The position numbers and the translations under genes were made by a program. The notes under the pieces were generated by a model. It ran no database searches. It was not told where the DNA came from and worked only from the letters and a program-made list of their open reading frames with translations. Positions 51,088-58,694 of a DNA stretch of 64,000 bases are shown here, piece by piece. This stretch comes from Parabacteroides merdae ATCC 43184 (GTDB lineage Bacteria; Bacteroidota; Bacteroidia; Bacteroidales; Tannerellaceae). How positions within the stretch are numbered: the stretch's first letter is position 1; the number at the start of each line of letters is the position of its first letter. The DNA lies in NCBI RefSeq assembly GCF_025151215.1, contig NZ_CP102286.1:372001-436000 (forward strand), in the 5' to 3' direction.

Positions 51088-52237
51088 ATGGCGAAGATAC
51101 AAAATATTTCAGGAATTCACTCTACTTTGGGTTTTCCAGAATTTGATATTCTGGAAAACTATCGCAAGAGTTTTCATGAGAGTGAGCTTGGCAGGCTTCA
51201 TTCGTTGTTTTCGTTTGATTGTATGGTAAAATCCGCAGGCTTGTCGGACCGGCACCTGGGCCGTAGGAACATATTCAGCCCTTCCGCAAAGATCGCCCTT
51301 ATGGTCCTGAAGGCATACACCGGATTCTCCGACAGGCAGCTGGTGGAATATCTGAACGGGAACATACACTACCAGATGTTCTGTGGAATCATGATAAACC
51401 CATCGTTTCCCATAATCAACTTCAAGATAGTCAGTGTTATCCGTAATGAGATAGCATCCCGCCTTGACATTGATTCCTTCCAGGATATCCAGGCTTCACA
51501 CTGGAAACCTTATCTCGATAACTTTTACGTCTGCATGACCGATGCCACATGCTATGAGAGCCACATGCGTTTTCTAACGGACATGAAACTCCTTTGGGAA
51601 AGCATCGAATGGCTCTACAGGCATATATGCCGGCATTGCAGGGATCTCTGAGCATAAGGCGTCCGTGCAACAAATACAGGAATGTGGCGGAATTCTATCT
51701 GTCCTACTGCAAGAAAAGAAAGAGGAGAGCTTCAAGGACAAGAATGCTTAAGCGCCGTATGATCAAGCTTCTTGAAAAGCTCCTCAGTTAAAGGGATGGG
51801 ATCCATAGCGAGTACGGTGCTTTACTCCGATATACACAGGATTACCAGAAGCGTCTTTCCATCATCAGAAAGGAGCTTGTATAGGAAAAGAAAATGTTTG
51901 AAGGGCGGAAAGTCAGTGACCGCATCGTCAGCATTGACCGTCATTATGTACGTCCCATCGTCAGAGGCAAGGAAACCAAGTCTGTCGAGTTCGGTGCGAA
52001 GGTCAATAATATACAGATAGACGGCATATCGTTCATCGAACATCTCTCGTTCAAGGCATTCAATGAGGGTATACGCTTGAAGGAAGCTTCGGCACTCAAA
52101 AGCCACATTACTCGCTCGCAAGAATAAAGGCCAGGAATAAGAAGACGGAAATCCTGTGGATTTTCTTCGGAATACATACGGCAAATGTCATACTGATGAT
52201 TAACAAGATCAGGAACAGAACGGGGAAAGCTGCATGA
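51088..52237 (+). pseudogene. Decayed DDE transposase of an insertion sequence
   Basis: Reading frames in order carry parts of one transposase: FPEFDILENYRKSFHESELGRLHSLFSFDC... and FYVCMTDATCYESHMRFLTDMKLLWESIEWLYRHICRHC up to 51651, then RRPCNKYRNVAEFYLSYCKKRKRRASRTRMLKRRMIKLLEKLLS in another frame (about 51655-51791), then MFEGRKVSDRIVSIDRHYVRPIVRGKETKSVEFGAKVNNIQ... from 51894, and finally HYSLARIKARNKKTEILWIFFGIHTANVILMINKIRNRTGKAA ending at 52237. At least three frameshifts are needed, and the part between IRLKE and HYSLAR is far too short, so a deletion removed the middle of the catalytic domain. I could not find terminal inverted repeats. The family is in the IS5/IS1182-like group; exact name uncertain. 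Confidence 0.85.
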
Positions 52238-52344
52238 TATGAGTTTACTGGAAGAATCAGAAGAGGTCATCAGACTTCTTCCGGAGCTTCATGTCTTGCC
52301 CGATAAGAATATATGAGAATATACAGGAAAATGACAATAATAAT

Positions 52345-52383
52345 GGCATATGAAGTGATTATACTCTATCATCTTCATATGCC
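52345..52383. repeat. Perfect 11-base inverted repeat downstream of the dead IS
   Basis: GGCATATGAAG and CTTCATATGCC enclose 17 bases; with one bulge the stem extends by TGAT/ATCA. No T-run follows. It may be an IS end remnant or an unrelated structure. Confidence 0.5.
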
Positions 52384-52426
52384 ATGTATTTTGTGGGAAC
52401 ATTTACCGAATATCCCTAATGAATCT

Positions 52427-52472
52427 CCTAAAAGAGAAGTACAGGACTATCTGGTACATCTCTTTTTTGTAT
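52427..52472 (-). terminator. Terminator of the DUF5606 gene
   Basis: AAAAGAGA...GTAC pairs with GTAC...TCTCTTTT across one mismatch; T-rich in both directions. It lies 20 bases after the DUF5606 stop. Confidence 0.65.
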
Positions 52473-52491
52473 TTGATTCGACTGTAATTGG

Positions 52492-52935
52492 TTAAGCTTC
52501 CTCTTTTTTCGTTTCTTTAACAGAAGCTTCTTCTGTTGCCGATCCTTCTGGGGTGAACTCTGTGAGGCCTGCGCCGATCAGGATGTTATACCAGGAGATC
52601 AATTTCTTGATATCACTCGGATATACACGTTCACGGTCGAAATTGGGAAGAATCTCGGCGAAATAAGCACGTAGTTCGTCTGGTTTGGCGGATGTGGAAA
52701 CAGATGCTTGTTGTCCGTTTTCTTTATTTTTGACGTTGGTCAGAACTTCATGCAATGGAACTTCTGCTTCATTTGTGTAGATAGCGATATCTCCCAGAGA
52801 AATTACTTTATCTTTTGCGTATGCAGGAACTCTTTTCTTGTCTGCTAACGACTCAACAATCAGCATATTTTTCCCGTGGGAAACCAATTTAAACAATCCC
52901 GGTTTACCCGAGATAGACAAAATCGTCTTCAACAT
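52492..52935 (-). CDS. DUF5606 domain-containing protein
   Basis: A 147-residue cytoplasmic protein with the DUF5606 start MLKTILSISGKPGLFKLVSHGKNMLIVESLADKKRVPAYAKDKVISLGDIAIYT, an SH3-like small beta domain, followed by VYPSDIKKLISWYNILIGAGLTEF and an acidic tail ATEEASVKETKKEEA. The family is conserved in Bacteroidetes and its function is not known; the fold hints at binding nucleic acid or a protein partner. TACATTTG at 52982-52975 is its -7 box. It is separated from coaE by 129 bases. Confidence 0.88.
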   Translation of the reverse strand: MLKTILSISGKPGLFKLVSHGKNMLIVESLADKKRVPAYAKDKVISLGDIAIYTNEAEVPLHEVLTNVKNKENGQQASVSTSAKPDELRAYFAEILPNFDRERVYPSDIKKLISWYNILIGAGLTEFTPEGSATEEASVKETKKEEA

Positions 52936-52974
52936 AATACTTTGTTTTTCTAATAGTGTTTAACTTTTGTGCTG

Positions 52975-52982
52975 CAAATGTA
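52975..52982 (-). promoter_or_regulatory. -7 element of the DUF5606 gene
   Basis: TACATTTG on the minus strand, 40 bases before the ATG. Confidence 0.5.
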
Positions 52983-53064
52983 GTATAACTGTCGGGAATT
53001 TTCGGCAGTTTTGAACATATTTTCTTGTTTCTAATGATTATTCACTAAGCATAAATGTCTCTAT

Positions 53065-53694
53065 CTACTGAATATTTTTGTTTTTATGCTTATTATAGAA
53101 TTGAGAGTCAATGTTTTTTATCTTTAGTCCTGCAAGAAAAGCTGTTATTTGCGGAAGTAAAGCTTGTTCTCCGTCATTGAAGATCACGTAGTCCGATTTC
53201 TCTTTTTTCATTTCGTCCGGCAACTGGCTTTCGATGCGACGTATAATTTCTTCTCGGGAAACGGAGTCGCGTTCGAGTATCCGTCCGATGCGTATTTCCA
53301 TCGGGGCATAAACCATCAGCGTCGTATCGACAATCCGGTTAAAGCCCGATTCGAAAAGAATGGCTGATTCGATGGCGCATACCGGGGTATTCAGTCTTTC
53401 GACCCAAGCAAAAAAATGACGGTTCACTTCTGGGTGAATGATCGCGTTCACTTGTCCAAGCCGTTCCGGGTTTCCGAAAATATGGGAAGCGAGCCGTCTT
53501 TTATCCAAACCGTCGGCTGTATAAAGTTCTTTGCCGAACAAGGTAATCAGCTTTTCCCGGATAACGGGAGAAGTGGCTGTTAGATGCTTGCTTTCTGTAT
53601 CGGCTATATACACAGGAATACCCCATACTTCCAATAGTGCGGCCACCATTGATTTGCCGCTTCCGATTCCTCCGGTGATTCCAATCTTAATCAT
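53065..53694 (-). CDS. coaE: Dephospho-CoA kinase
   Basis: A 209-residue P-loop kinase for the last step of coenzyme A synthesis. IGITGGIGSGKSMVAALLEVWGIPVYIAD holds the Walker A motif; IIHPEVNRHFFAW and the lid arginines in RIGRILERDSVSREEIIRRIESQ are as in the family. The last 15 residues are Asn/Lys-rich. It overlaps the YbbR gene by 8 bases and belongs to the yajC-ybbR-coaE unit. Confidence 0.95.
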   Translation of the reverse strand: MIKIGITGGIGSGKSMVAALLEVWGIPVYIADTESKHLTATSPVIREKLITLFGKELYTADGLDKRRLASHIFGNPERLGQVNAIIHPEVNRHFFAWVERLNTPVCAIESAILFESGFNRIVDTTLMVYAPMEIRIGRILERDSVSREEIIRRIESQLPDEMKKEKSDYVIFNDGEQALLPQITAFLAGLKIKNIDSQFYNKHKNKNIQ

Positions 53695-54700
53695 TTGACT
53701 TTGTTTGTTCCAATATAAATTCGATCCGGTCTGGTGAAATTGTAGCTACATCCACCCAGCTCAGTTTTTTGTTCAGTTGTAAAGGCAATGTTCCTGAAGC
53801 GCTTTGTTCTAAATCTGCAAAAGAGATTCGTATTTCGAAATCATCTGCCGAGACGTCCTTGAAGCGCGAAAGAGGGACGTTGCAGCTCACTTTCACGACA
53901 GCCGGGAACATGCGCAGGGTGTAATGGGGCGGCAGATTGGTGCAGATAACAGGTATTTCCAGCGTTTTTTCTGTATACTCTTCTATCGGGATCGTAACGG
54001 TTACACTTGTCGGTTCGAGAGTGACTCCGTCTATTTTTTCCAGTTGGACGGTACGTGTGACGGTCTTGTTTCCTTTTTTGATCTCGGTATAGATTGTTTT
54101 TATCTCTTTCAAAGTGTCCAGAACGACATCGCTGGCATAGACGTTGATGCTGCGGGGAGTAATGGATATGTCACCTGAAACTTTGAAACCTGCATTTGTT
54201 TGGACAACTCCCTCGAATACGGCTGGTATCTCCTTCTTGATGCGTTTGCTGTAAGCAGCATCGATATGTTGGGGTTCGAAGCTGAGCAGGGATGTGGTCG
54301 CAATCAGATGTTTCTTTATTTCGTTTTCGATATCTTTCCGGTTAATGATCAGTTTACCGGATTTTTCCGACTGTGTCTTCATGTTGGCCTCAATTGGGGC
54401 AAACGAACGTCCGAAGGAGTAGTTCAGCAATACACTCCCCTTGTCTTTCACTTTGACTGTAATGGCTTCGGGCGGTGTTTCCGTGAAAGATATATCTGGC
54501 GGCACATTCTTGTACTTGACCGGAATCCTGATATCTATTTCATACTCCTGTTGCAGGCTTTGGAGAAGCCAGAAGCCGAAAGCCAACAGTATAAAACAGA
54601 AAAAGATCAAGGCTTCTTTCCACTGTTGACGGCGAAGAAAAGCCTTAATCTCTATCCGGACAGACTTGAATGTTTGTTTGATTTGTCCAAGTCGTGACAT
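53687..54700 (-). CDS. YbbR-like domain-containing protein
   Basis: A 337-residue membrane-anchored protein: one helix near 29-46 (WKEALIFFCFILLAFGFWLLQSL), then three YbbR-type repeats visible as IPVKYKNVPPDISFTETPPEAITVKVKDKG, VFEGVVQTNAGFKVSGDISITPRSINVYAS and IPVICTNLPPHYTLRMFPAVVKVSC. In Firmicutes the YbbR protein CdaR controls the diadenylate cyclase CdaA; here no cyclase is adjacent, so that link is not shown. Between yajC (12 bases) and coaE (8-base overlap). Confidence 0.87.
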   Translation of the reverse strand: MSRLGQIKQTFKSVRIEIKAFLRRQQWKEALIFFCFILLAFGFWLLQSLQQEYEIDIRIPVKYKNVPPDISFTETPPEAITVKVKDKGSVLLNYSFGRSFAPIEANMKTQSEKSGKLIINRKDIENEIKKHLIATTSLLSFEPQHIDAAYSKRIKKEIPAVFEGVVQTNAGFKVSGDISITPRSINVYASDVVLDTLKEIKTIYTEIKKGNKTVTRTVQLEKIDGVTLEPTSVTVTIPIEEYTEKTLEIPVICTNLPPHYTLRMFPAVVKVSCNVPLSRFKDVSADDFEIRISFADLEQSASGTLPLQLNKKLSWVDVATISPDRIEFILEQTKSND

Positions 54701-54712
54701 ATGTTCCGTTGT

Positions 54713-55024
54713 TTATTTTTGCTGTGCGTCCGCTACAGATGCAAACACGGATGTTTTGTCTACACGGATGCGTACACCATCAGAAATTTCAATCAACATA
54801 TATGTGTCACCGATTTCTTTGATTTTTCCGTAGATACCTCCGGCAGTAATCACTTTGTCTCCTGCTTTTAAGGCTTCGCGGGCTTTCTGAATTTCTTTTT
54901 GTTTCTTTTGTTGCGGACGGATCATAAAGAAATAGAAGATCGCAACAATAACAACCATCATTAAAATACCAGACCATTGCTGACTTCCGCCGGCGGCCTG
55001 AAGTAAAATAGTAAGTAAGCTCAT
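54713..55024 (-). CDS. yajC: Preprotein translocase subunit YajC
   Basis: A 103-residue single-pass membrane protein of the SecDF-YajC complex. The helix is WSGILMMVVIVAIFYFFMIRPQQKKQKE with the family FxxRPQxKK motif, followed by the soluble part LKAGDKVITAGGIYGKIKEIGDTYMLIEISDGVRIRVDKTSV. It starts the yajC-ybbR-coaE unit. Confidence 0.95.
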   Translation of the reverse strand: MSLLTILLQAAGGSQQWSGILMMVVIVAIFYFFMIRPQQKKQKEIQKAREALKAGDKVITAGGIYGKIKEIGDTYMLIEISDGVRIRVDKTSVFASVADAQQK

Positions 55025-55068
55025 ATAACTATAAACATTAATAAGTTAAAATCAATTCGATACTGACA

Positions 55069-55076
55069 CAAATGTA
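55069..55076 (-). promoter_or_regulatory. -7 element of the yajC unit
   Basis: TACATTTG on the minus strand, 45 bases before the ATG; a TTG lies 22 bases further upstream inside the end of nusB. Confidence 0.5.
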
Positions 55077-55086
55077 AGGATAATAA

Positions 55087-56013
55087 TTAATCTTTGAGCA
55101 ATAACTTTTCTTTTTTTAACTCGTTGACTACAGAATCTAAAATACCGTTGATAAATGTTCCGCTTTTCGGGGTACTGTAGTATTTGGCCGTATCAATATA
55201 TTCATTCAGCGTTACGTTGATGGGAATTGTCGGGAACGTCATGATTTCTGCCAGTGCAACCTGCATGATGATAAGATCCATATTGGCTATGCGTTCGGTT
55301 TCCCAGTTCTTCATGTGTTTGTTGATACGTTCACGGAATTCGCTTCCTTTCATCAATGATTGGCGGAATAATTTAATGGCGAAAGACTGGTCTTCGAGAT
55401 CTTTAAACATCGGCAGCAATTTTTGTTTGCTTCCGGCTGCTTCTTCGAATTGTTTGATTGTTTTCAGCGTAAAAGTTTCGACGATGGAGATGTCGTCGTT
55501 CCAATAAATGCTTTTATCTTGCAGATAATCGTCGATCGCTTCATTGCCACAAATTAGTTTTTTGAATACGATGCGCCAGAATTCCTTATCTGTCTCGTAT
55601 GAATCATTTTCGTTATTCAGATATTCCCCGTATTGTTCGGACGACAAGATCAGGTCGAGTACCATTTTGATGAAATCTTCATCATTATCCCATGAAAGCC
55701 CCTGTTCGGCCACGTATTTCCGAAGTGCTTCATTTTCGGCTATTTGTGCGGCAAAACGGTTGTCTATCAGTCGGGTATTGGGGTTCAATTCGGCTTCTGT
55801 CGGCATATACTTGTTCTTACGGGCATCCAAGATACGTCTTTGTAAGTTTGTGACGTCGACAATTAGAAGAAGGAAATAATGATATAAGTCATAAGACTTT
55901 CTAAGACTGAAAAGCAATTCGTTTTCCGCTACTTTGAGGTCGTTGTTTCCGTTTTGATAGTAAGAATATACTATCTGTAAAACTTTAATGCGGATTAAAA
56001 TTCTGTTGATCAT
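55087..56013 (-). CDS. nusB: Transcription antitermination factor NusB (long Bacteroidetes form)
   Basis: A 308-residue RNA-binding protein of rRNA antitermination, about twice as long as the E. coli form. The NusB domain is at the C-terminus (MKNWETERIANMDLIIMQVALAEIMTFPTIPINVTLNEYIDTAKYYSTPKSGTFINGILDSVVNEL); the first 30 residues (NRILIRIKVLQIVYSYYQNG) keep the first NusB helix and the rest is an inserted helical region usual in this phylum. TAACTTTG at 56055-56048 is the -7 box. Confidence 0.93.
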   Translation of the reverse strand: MINRILIRIKVLQIVYSYYQNGNNDLKVAENELLFSLRKSYDLYHYFLLLIVDVTNLQRRILDARKNKYMPTEAELNPNTRLIDNRFAAQIAENEALRKYVAEQGLSWDNDEDFIKMVLDLILSSEQYGEYLNNENDSYETDKEFWRIVFKKLICGNEAIDDYLQDKSIYWNDDISIVETFTLKTIKQFEEAAGSKQKLLPMFKDLEDQSFAIKLFRQSLMKGSEFRERINKHMKNWETERIANMDLIIMQVALAEIMTFPTIPINVTLNEYIDTAKYYSTPKSGTFINGILDSVVNELKKEKLLLKD

Positions 56014-56047
56014 CGTTTGAAGGAACTACTTGTTATAAATTTGGCTG

Positions 56048-56055
56048 CAAAGTTA
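56048..56055 (-). promoter_or_regulatory. -7 element of nusB
   Basis: TAACTTTG on the minus strand, 35 bases before the ATG. Confidence 0.5.
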
Positions 56056-56237
56056 GTCATTCTTTTGATAAAAGTTCGTCGCTTCGCTTAATTTTATGTG
56101 TGTTATTTATTATTTCATAATATTCCGATTCTTTATATGCATTTTCATGCGTTAAAATAGTTGTTGTTTAAAAAAAAATGCACATATTTGAGGCAAGTTA
56201 TGATAAATGGGTGGGTGTTTAACGAATGTTTGCTATA

Positions 56238-56600
56238 ATGGAAAACTCGGTGAAGAAAATACAGGTTGAAGGTGGTGACAAAGAGATCTTATACTCTAAA
56301 ACCATTAAAGCAGGAAAAAGAATTTATTATCTGGATGTAAAGAAGAATCTGAAAGACGATTTATTTCTGGCTGTGACGGAGAGTAAAAAAGTGCAGCCGA
56401 AGAATGGTATGCAGGTTTCTTTTGAGAAACATAAGATTTTTCTGTACAAAGAAGACTTTGACAAGTTCATGGATGGAATGAATGATGTAATCAGTTACAT
56501 TAAACGATGTAGAGCTGATGAAAGGCCGGAGGAGACGATGTCGGATGAAGGTCGGCAGGAAAGCGACTCGGATGAGATCAAACTGAATATCGAATTTTGA
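56238..56600 (+). CDS. PUR-family nucleic-acid-binding protein (DUF3276)
   Basis: A small protein of the PUR-alpha type (DUF3276) that binds single-stranded DNA or RNA, found in Bacteroidetes and Borrelia. I start at MENSVKKIQVEGGDKEILYSKTIKAGKRIYYLDVKKN (56238, 120 residues); an ATG four codons upstream is an alternative. The single PUR repeat is completed by FLAVTESKKV and FEKHKIFLYKEDFDKFMDGMNDVISYIK; an acidic tail follows. Such proteins work as dimers. CATATTTG near 56190 is a weak -7 match. The gene ends 27 bases before a bidirectional terminator. Confidence 0.88.
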   Translation: MENSVKKIQVEGGDKEILYSKTIKAGKRIYYLDVKKNLKDDLFLAVTESKKVQPKNGMQVSFEKHKIFLYKEDFDKFMDGMNDVISYIKRCRADERPEETMSDEGRQESDSDEIKLNIEF

Positions 56601-56626
56601 CGAAGTCGGTAGAGAATGAGAAAATA

Positions 56627-56661
56627 ATAAGGGGCTGTTCCGAAAGGAAACAGCCCCTTAT
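56627..56661. terminator. Bidirectional GNRA-loop terminator
   Basis: ATAAGGGGCTGTTCC pairs with GGAAACAGCCCCTTAT (one bulge) around a GAAA tetraloop, between the convergent PUR and ferredoxin genes. Confidence 0.85.
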
Positions 56662-56701
56662 CTTTATAGGTCCTGTAAAGGAAACCTATCGATGTTGCGG
56701 T

Positions 56702-56872
56702 TTATTCTGCCGGATGAATTGCTTCAGTAGGACAAGCATCTGCGCAAGTTCCACAATCTGTACACATTTCAGGGTCGATGCTGTATTTATCGCCTTCTGA
56801 AATTGCTCCTACCGGACATTCGTCAATACAAGTACCGCAAGCGATACAATCGTCACTAATTACGTAAGCCAT
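56702..56872 (-). CDS. 2x[4Fe-4S] ferredoxin
   Basis: A 56-residue protein read directly from the minus strand (MAYVISDDCIACGTCIDECPVG...). Two CxxCxxCxxxCP motifs, CIACGTCIDECP and CTDCGTCADACP, each build a [4Fe-4S] cluster with the last cysteine of the other, the clostridial-type bacterial ferredoxin. It carries low-potential electrons to or from partners such as pyruvate:ferredoxin oxidoreductase. A 14-base perfect palindrome lies just before the ATG and a TATTTTTG -7 box 38 bases upstream. Confidence 0.95.
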   Translation of the reverse strand: MAYVISDDCIACGTCIDECPVGAISEGDKYSIDPEMCTDCGTCADACPTEAIHPAE

Positions 56873-56875
56873 TTT

Positions 56876-56889
56876 TTTAAACGTTTAAA
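56876..56889. promoter_or_regulatory. Perfect palindrome TTTAAACGTTTAAA in the ferredoxin leader
   Basis: A 14-base perfect palindrome four bases before the ferredoxin ATG, between promoter and start; candidate operator. Confidence 0.4.
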
Positions 56890-56909
56890 TTGATAACTAT
56901 TAGTTCGTG

Positions 56910-56917
56910 CAAAAATA
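56910..56917 (-). promoter_or_regulatory. -7 element of the ferredoxin gene
   Basis: TATTTTTG on the minus strand. Confidence 0.5.
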
Positions 56918-57025
56918 GAGTTTTCTTTGAATTAAAAAAAGAACTCCTCCTTTTTTTTACAAATAAATGCTCTTTTGCAATAAGTCGGACTCTTTCCCGT
57001 TATAAATTCAAAATTACGAAAAGAA

Positions 57026-57760
57026 TTGAGACGTCTACTATTTATTATATGTGTGTTCTTTCTGTCTGTAACTGCCGTAATGGCGCAGAAAGAAAAGGTG
57101 AAGAACCAGCCCTATGCGGATTTGAAATGGTTTCATTTGGGATTTCATGTAGGTCTGCATGCGCAGGATTTGATATTGACTAATACCGGTGTGGCAACAA
57201 ACGGTGAAACCTGGTATGCCGAGATTCCGAGCTATTCGCCCGGTTTTAGTGTCGGGGTCATCGGGGATATGTACTTGAATCCATATTTCAATCTGCGTTT
57301 TACGCCGACTATCCATTTCGGTGACAAGAAATTTGTGTTCCGCCGTCCTGAAATGGAAGGAGTGGAGGGTACAGATGAAAATCCGGTGGTAAGCATGTAT
57401 TCCACTTCTGTCCGTTCCAACTATCTGACGTTTCCGCTCGATGTGAAGTATAGCGCTTTTCGTGTGAATAACTATCGTCCTTATCTGATTGGCGGTATTT
57501 ATGGTGCTTTCGATCTGGGGCGTAAAAAAGGAAATCCGATCCTGTTGAAAGGAACGGATTTCGGTGTCGAGTTTGGTATCGGATGTGATATTTATCTTCC
57601 GTTTTTCAAATTATGTCCGGAACTTAAGTTTAGTTTCGGTCTGGTAGACCTGTTGGAGAAAGACCGAAGTGATCTGACAGATCTGGAATTGATCAAGTAT
57701 CCGAATTCCTTGTCTAAAGCAACTTCCCGGATGGTGACGCTCACCTTTAATTTCGAATGA
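57026..57760 (+). CDS. PorT-family outer-membrane beta-barrel protein
   Basis: A 244-residue exported protein with a TTG start at 57026; the signal peptide is RRLLFIICVFFLSVTAVMAQ, cut after residue 20. The mature protein starts KNQPYADLKWFHLGFHVGLHAQDL and runs as amphipathic strands (FSVGVIGDMYLNPYFNLRFTPTIHFGDKKFVFR, NYLTFPLDVKYSA, RPYLIGGIYGAFDL, FGVEFGIGCDIYLPFFKLCPELKFSFGL) to a barrel-type end TLTFNFE. This closely fits PorT of the type IX secretion set, but PorT-like barrels also occur outside it. It overlaps cdsA tail to tail by 14 bases. Confidence 0.85.
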   Translation: MRRLLFIICVFFLSVTAVMAQKEKVKNQPYADLKWFHLGFHVGLHAQDLILTNTGVATNGETWYAEIPSYSPGFSVGVIGDMYLNPYFNLRFTPTIHFGDKKFVFRRPEMEGVEGTDENPVVSMYSTSVRSNYLTFPLDVKYSAFRVNNYRPYLIGGIYGAFDLGRKKGNPILLKGTDFGVEFGIGCDIYLPFFKLCPELKFSFGLVDLLEKDRSDLTDLELIKYPNSLSKATSRMVTLTFNFE

Positions 57761-58580
57761 ATAGTTCGATATAGATATAGCTGGCGGGAACAGCTAGCAT
57801 AACGCTGTCGAAGCGGTCTAGCATTCCTCCGTGGCCTGGTAATACATTGCCAGAGTCTTTTACTCCGAGTGTACGTTTCAGCAAGGATTCGATCAAGTCT
57901 CCCCAGGTTCCGAACAGGACAACCGTGGCTGCCAGTCCCAACCAATTCATCCGGTTTATTTCCGGGGCGAACCAGGCGAATGCCTGTGAGGAAGCCAAGG
58001 AGAGGATCAATCCGCCAAAAAAGCCTTCCCATGATTTCTTGGGAGAAATCCGTTCAAATAATTTATGTTTTCCGATCAAGGAGCCGACCAAGTATGCTCC
58101 GGTATCGTCCAGCCAGACAAAAATAAAGATCGCCATGATAAAGAGCGGCGTGTAGCTCATGACACCAGGTGTCCCCGGTTCTGCGCCGATGAAATTCAAT
58201 ATGGAGAAGGAGCCGGCACAATAAACCTGGGCAAAGAGCGTAAATGCCCAATTATTAATCGGGTTCGGTGCCTTATAGTAGAGTTCAGCTATCATTGTCA
58301 ACATGATAAATAGTAGATAGGGAAGGAATATCTTTCCGTCTGTCAACCCGTTTGCATAAACGAAGGTGGCGATAAACAGATATACTCCTCCGAGCACATT
58401 CACGGTCCGTTGCAGATTCGCATTTTCATAATGTTTGACCAGACCTCCGAATTCCCAAAGGGTCAATCCTGTTATAATACAAAAAAGAATAAGGAAAAAA
58501 ATCGGATGAATATAAATGGCACTGATTAGTACCACAACGAATATAATGCCGGTTAACGCCCGTATAATCAAATTTTTCAA
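57747..58580 (-). CDS. cdsA: Phosphatidate cytidylyltransferase
   Basis: A 277-residue membrane enzyme that makes CDP-diacylglycerol from phosphatidic acid and CTP for phospholipid synthesis. About seven or eight helices; the signature is at the C-terminus: WLDDTGAYLVGSLIGKHKLFERISPKKSWEGFFGGL and the CDP-alcohol cytidylyltransferase motif LLKRTLGVKDSGNVLPGHGGMLDRFDS. It follows ftsH on the same strand with an intervening terminator and its own TATATTTG box. Confidence 0.95.
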   Translation of the reverse strand: MKNLIIRALTGIIFVVVLISAIYIHPIFFLILFCIITGLTLWEFGGLVKHYENANLQRTVNVLGGVYLFIATFVYANGLTDGKIFLPYLLFIMLTMIAELYYKAPNPINNWAFTLFAQVYCAGSFSILNFIGAEPGTPGVMSYTPLFIMAIFIFVWLDDTGAYLVGSLIGKHKLFERISPKKSWEGFFGGLILSLASSQAFAWFAPEINRMNWLGLAATVVLFGTWGDLIESLLKRTLGVKDSGNVLPGHGGMLDRFDSVMLAVPASYIYIELFIRN

Positions 58581-58614
58581 GACGATAGTGTTTTTTTATT
58601 GATTTATTCAAGTA

Positions 58615-58622
58615 CAAATATA
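58615..58622 (-). promoter_or_regulatory. -7 element of cdsA
   Basis: TATATTTG on the minus strand, 35 bases before the ATG, 13 bases after the ftsH terminator. Confidence 0.45.
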
Positions 58623-58634
58623 ATTAAAATAATA

Positions 58635-58674
58635 ATTCCATGCCCATCTGTTTCAAATTTAGTGAGCATGGAAT
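58635..58674 (-). terminator. Terminator of ftsH
   Basis: ATTCCATGC (58635-58643) pairs with GCATGGAAT (58666-58674); loop of 22 bases; AT-rich on both sides, starting 21 bases after the ftsH stop. Confidence 0.65.
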
Positions 58675-58694
58675 TTTTTATTGTTTATGTTATC

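Noticed and set aside
51594-51791. An independent basic protein gene after the transposase N-terminus
   Set aside because: Its sequence continues the transposase in another frame; it is a fragment of the dead IS gene.
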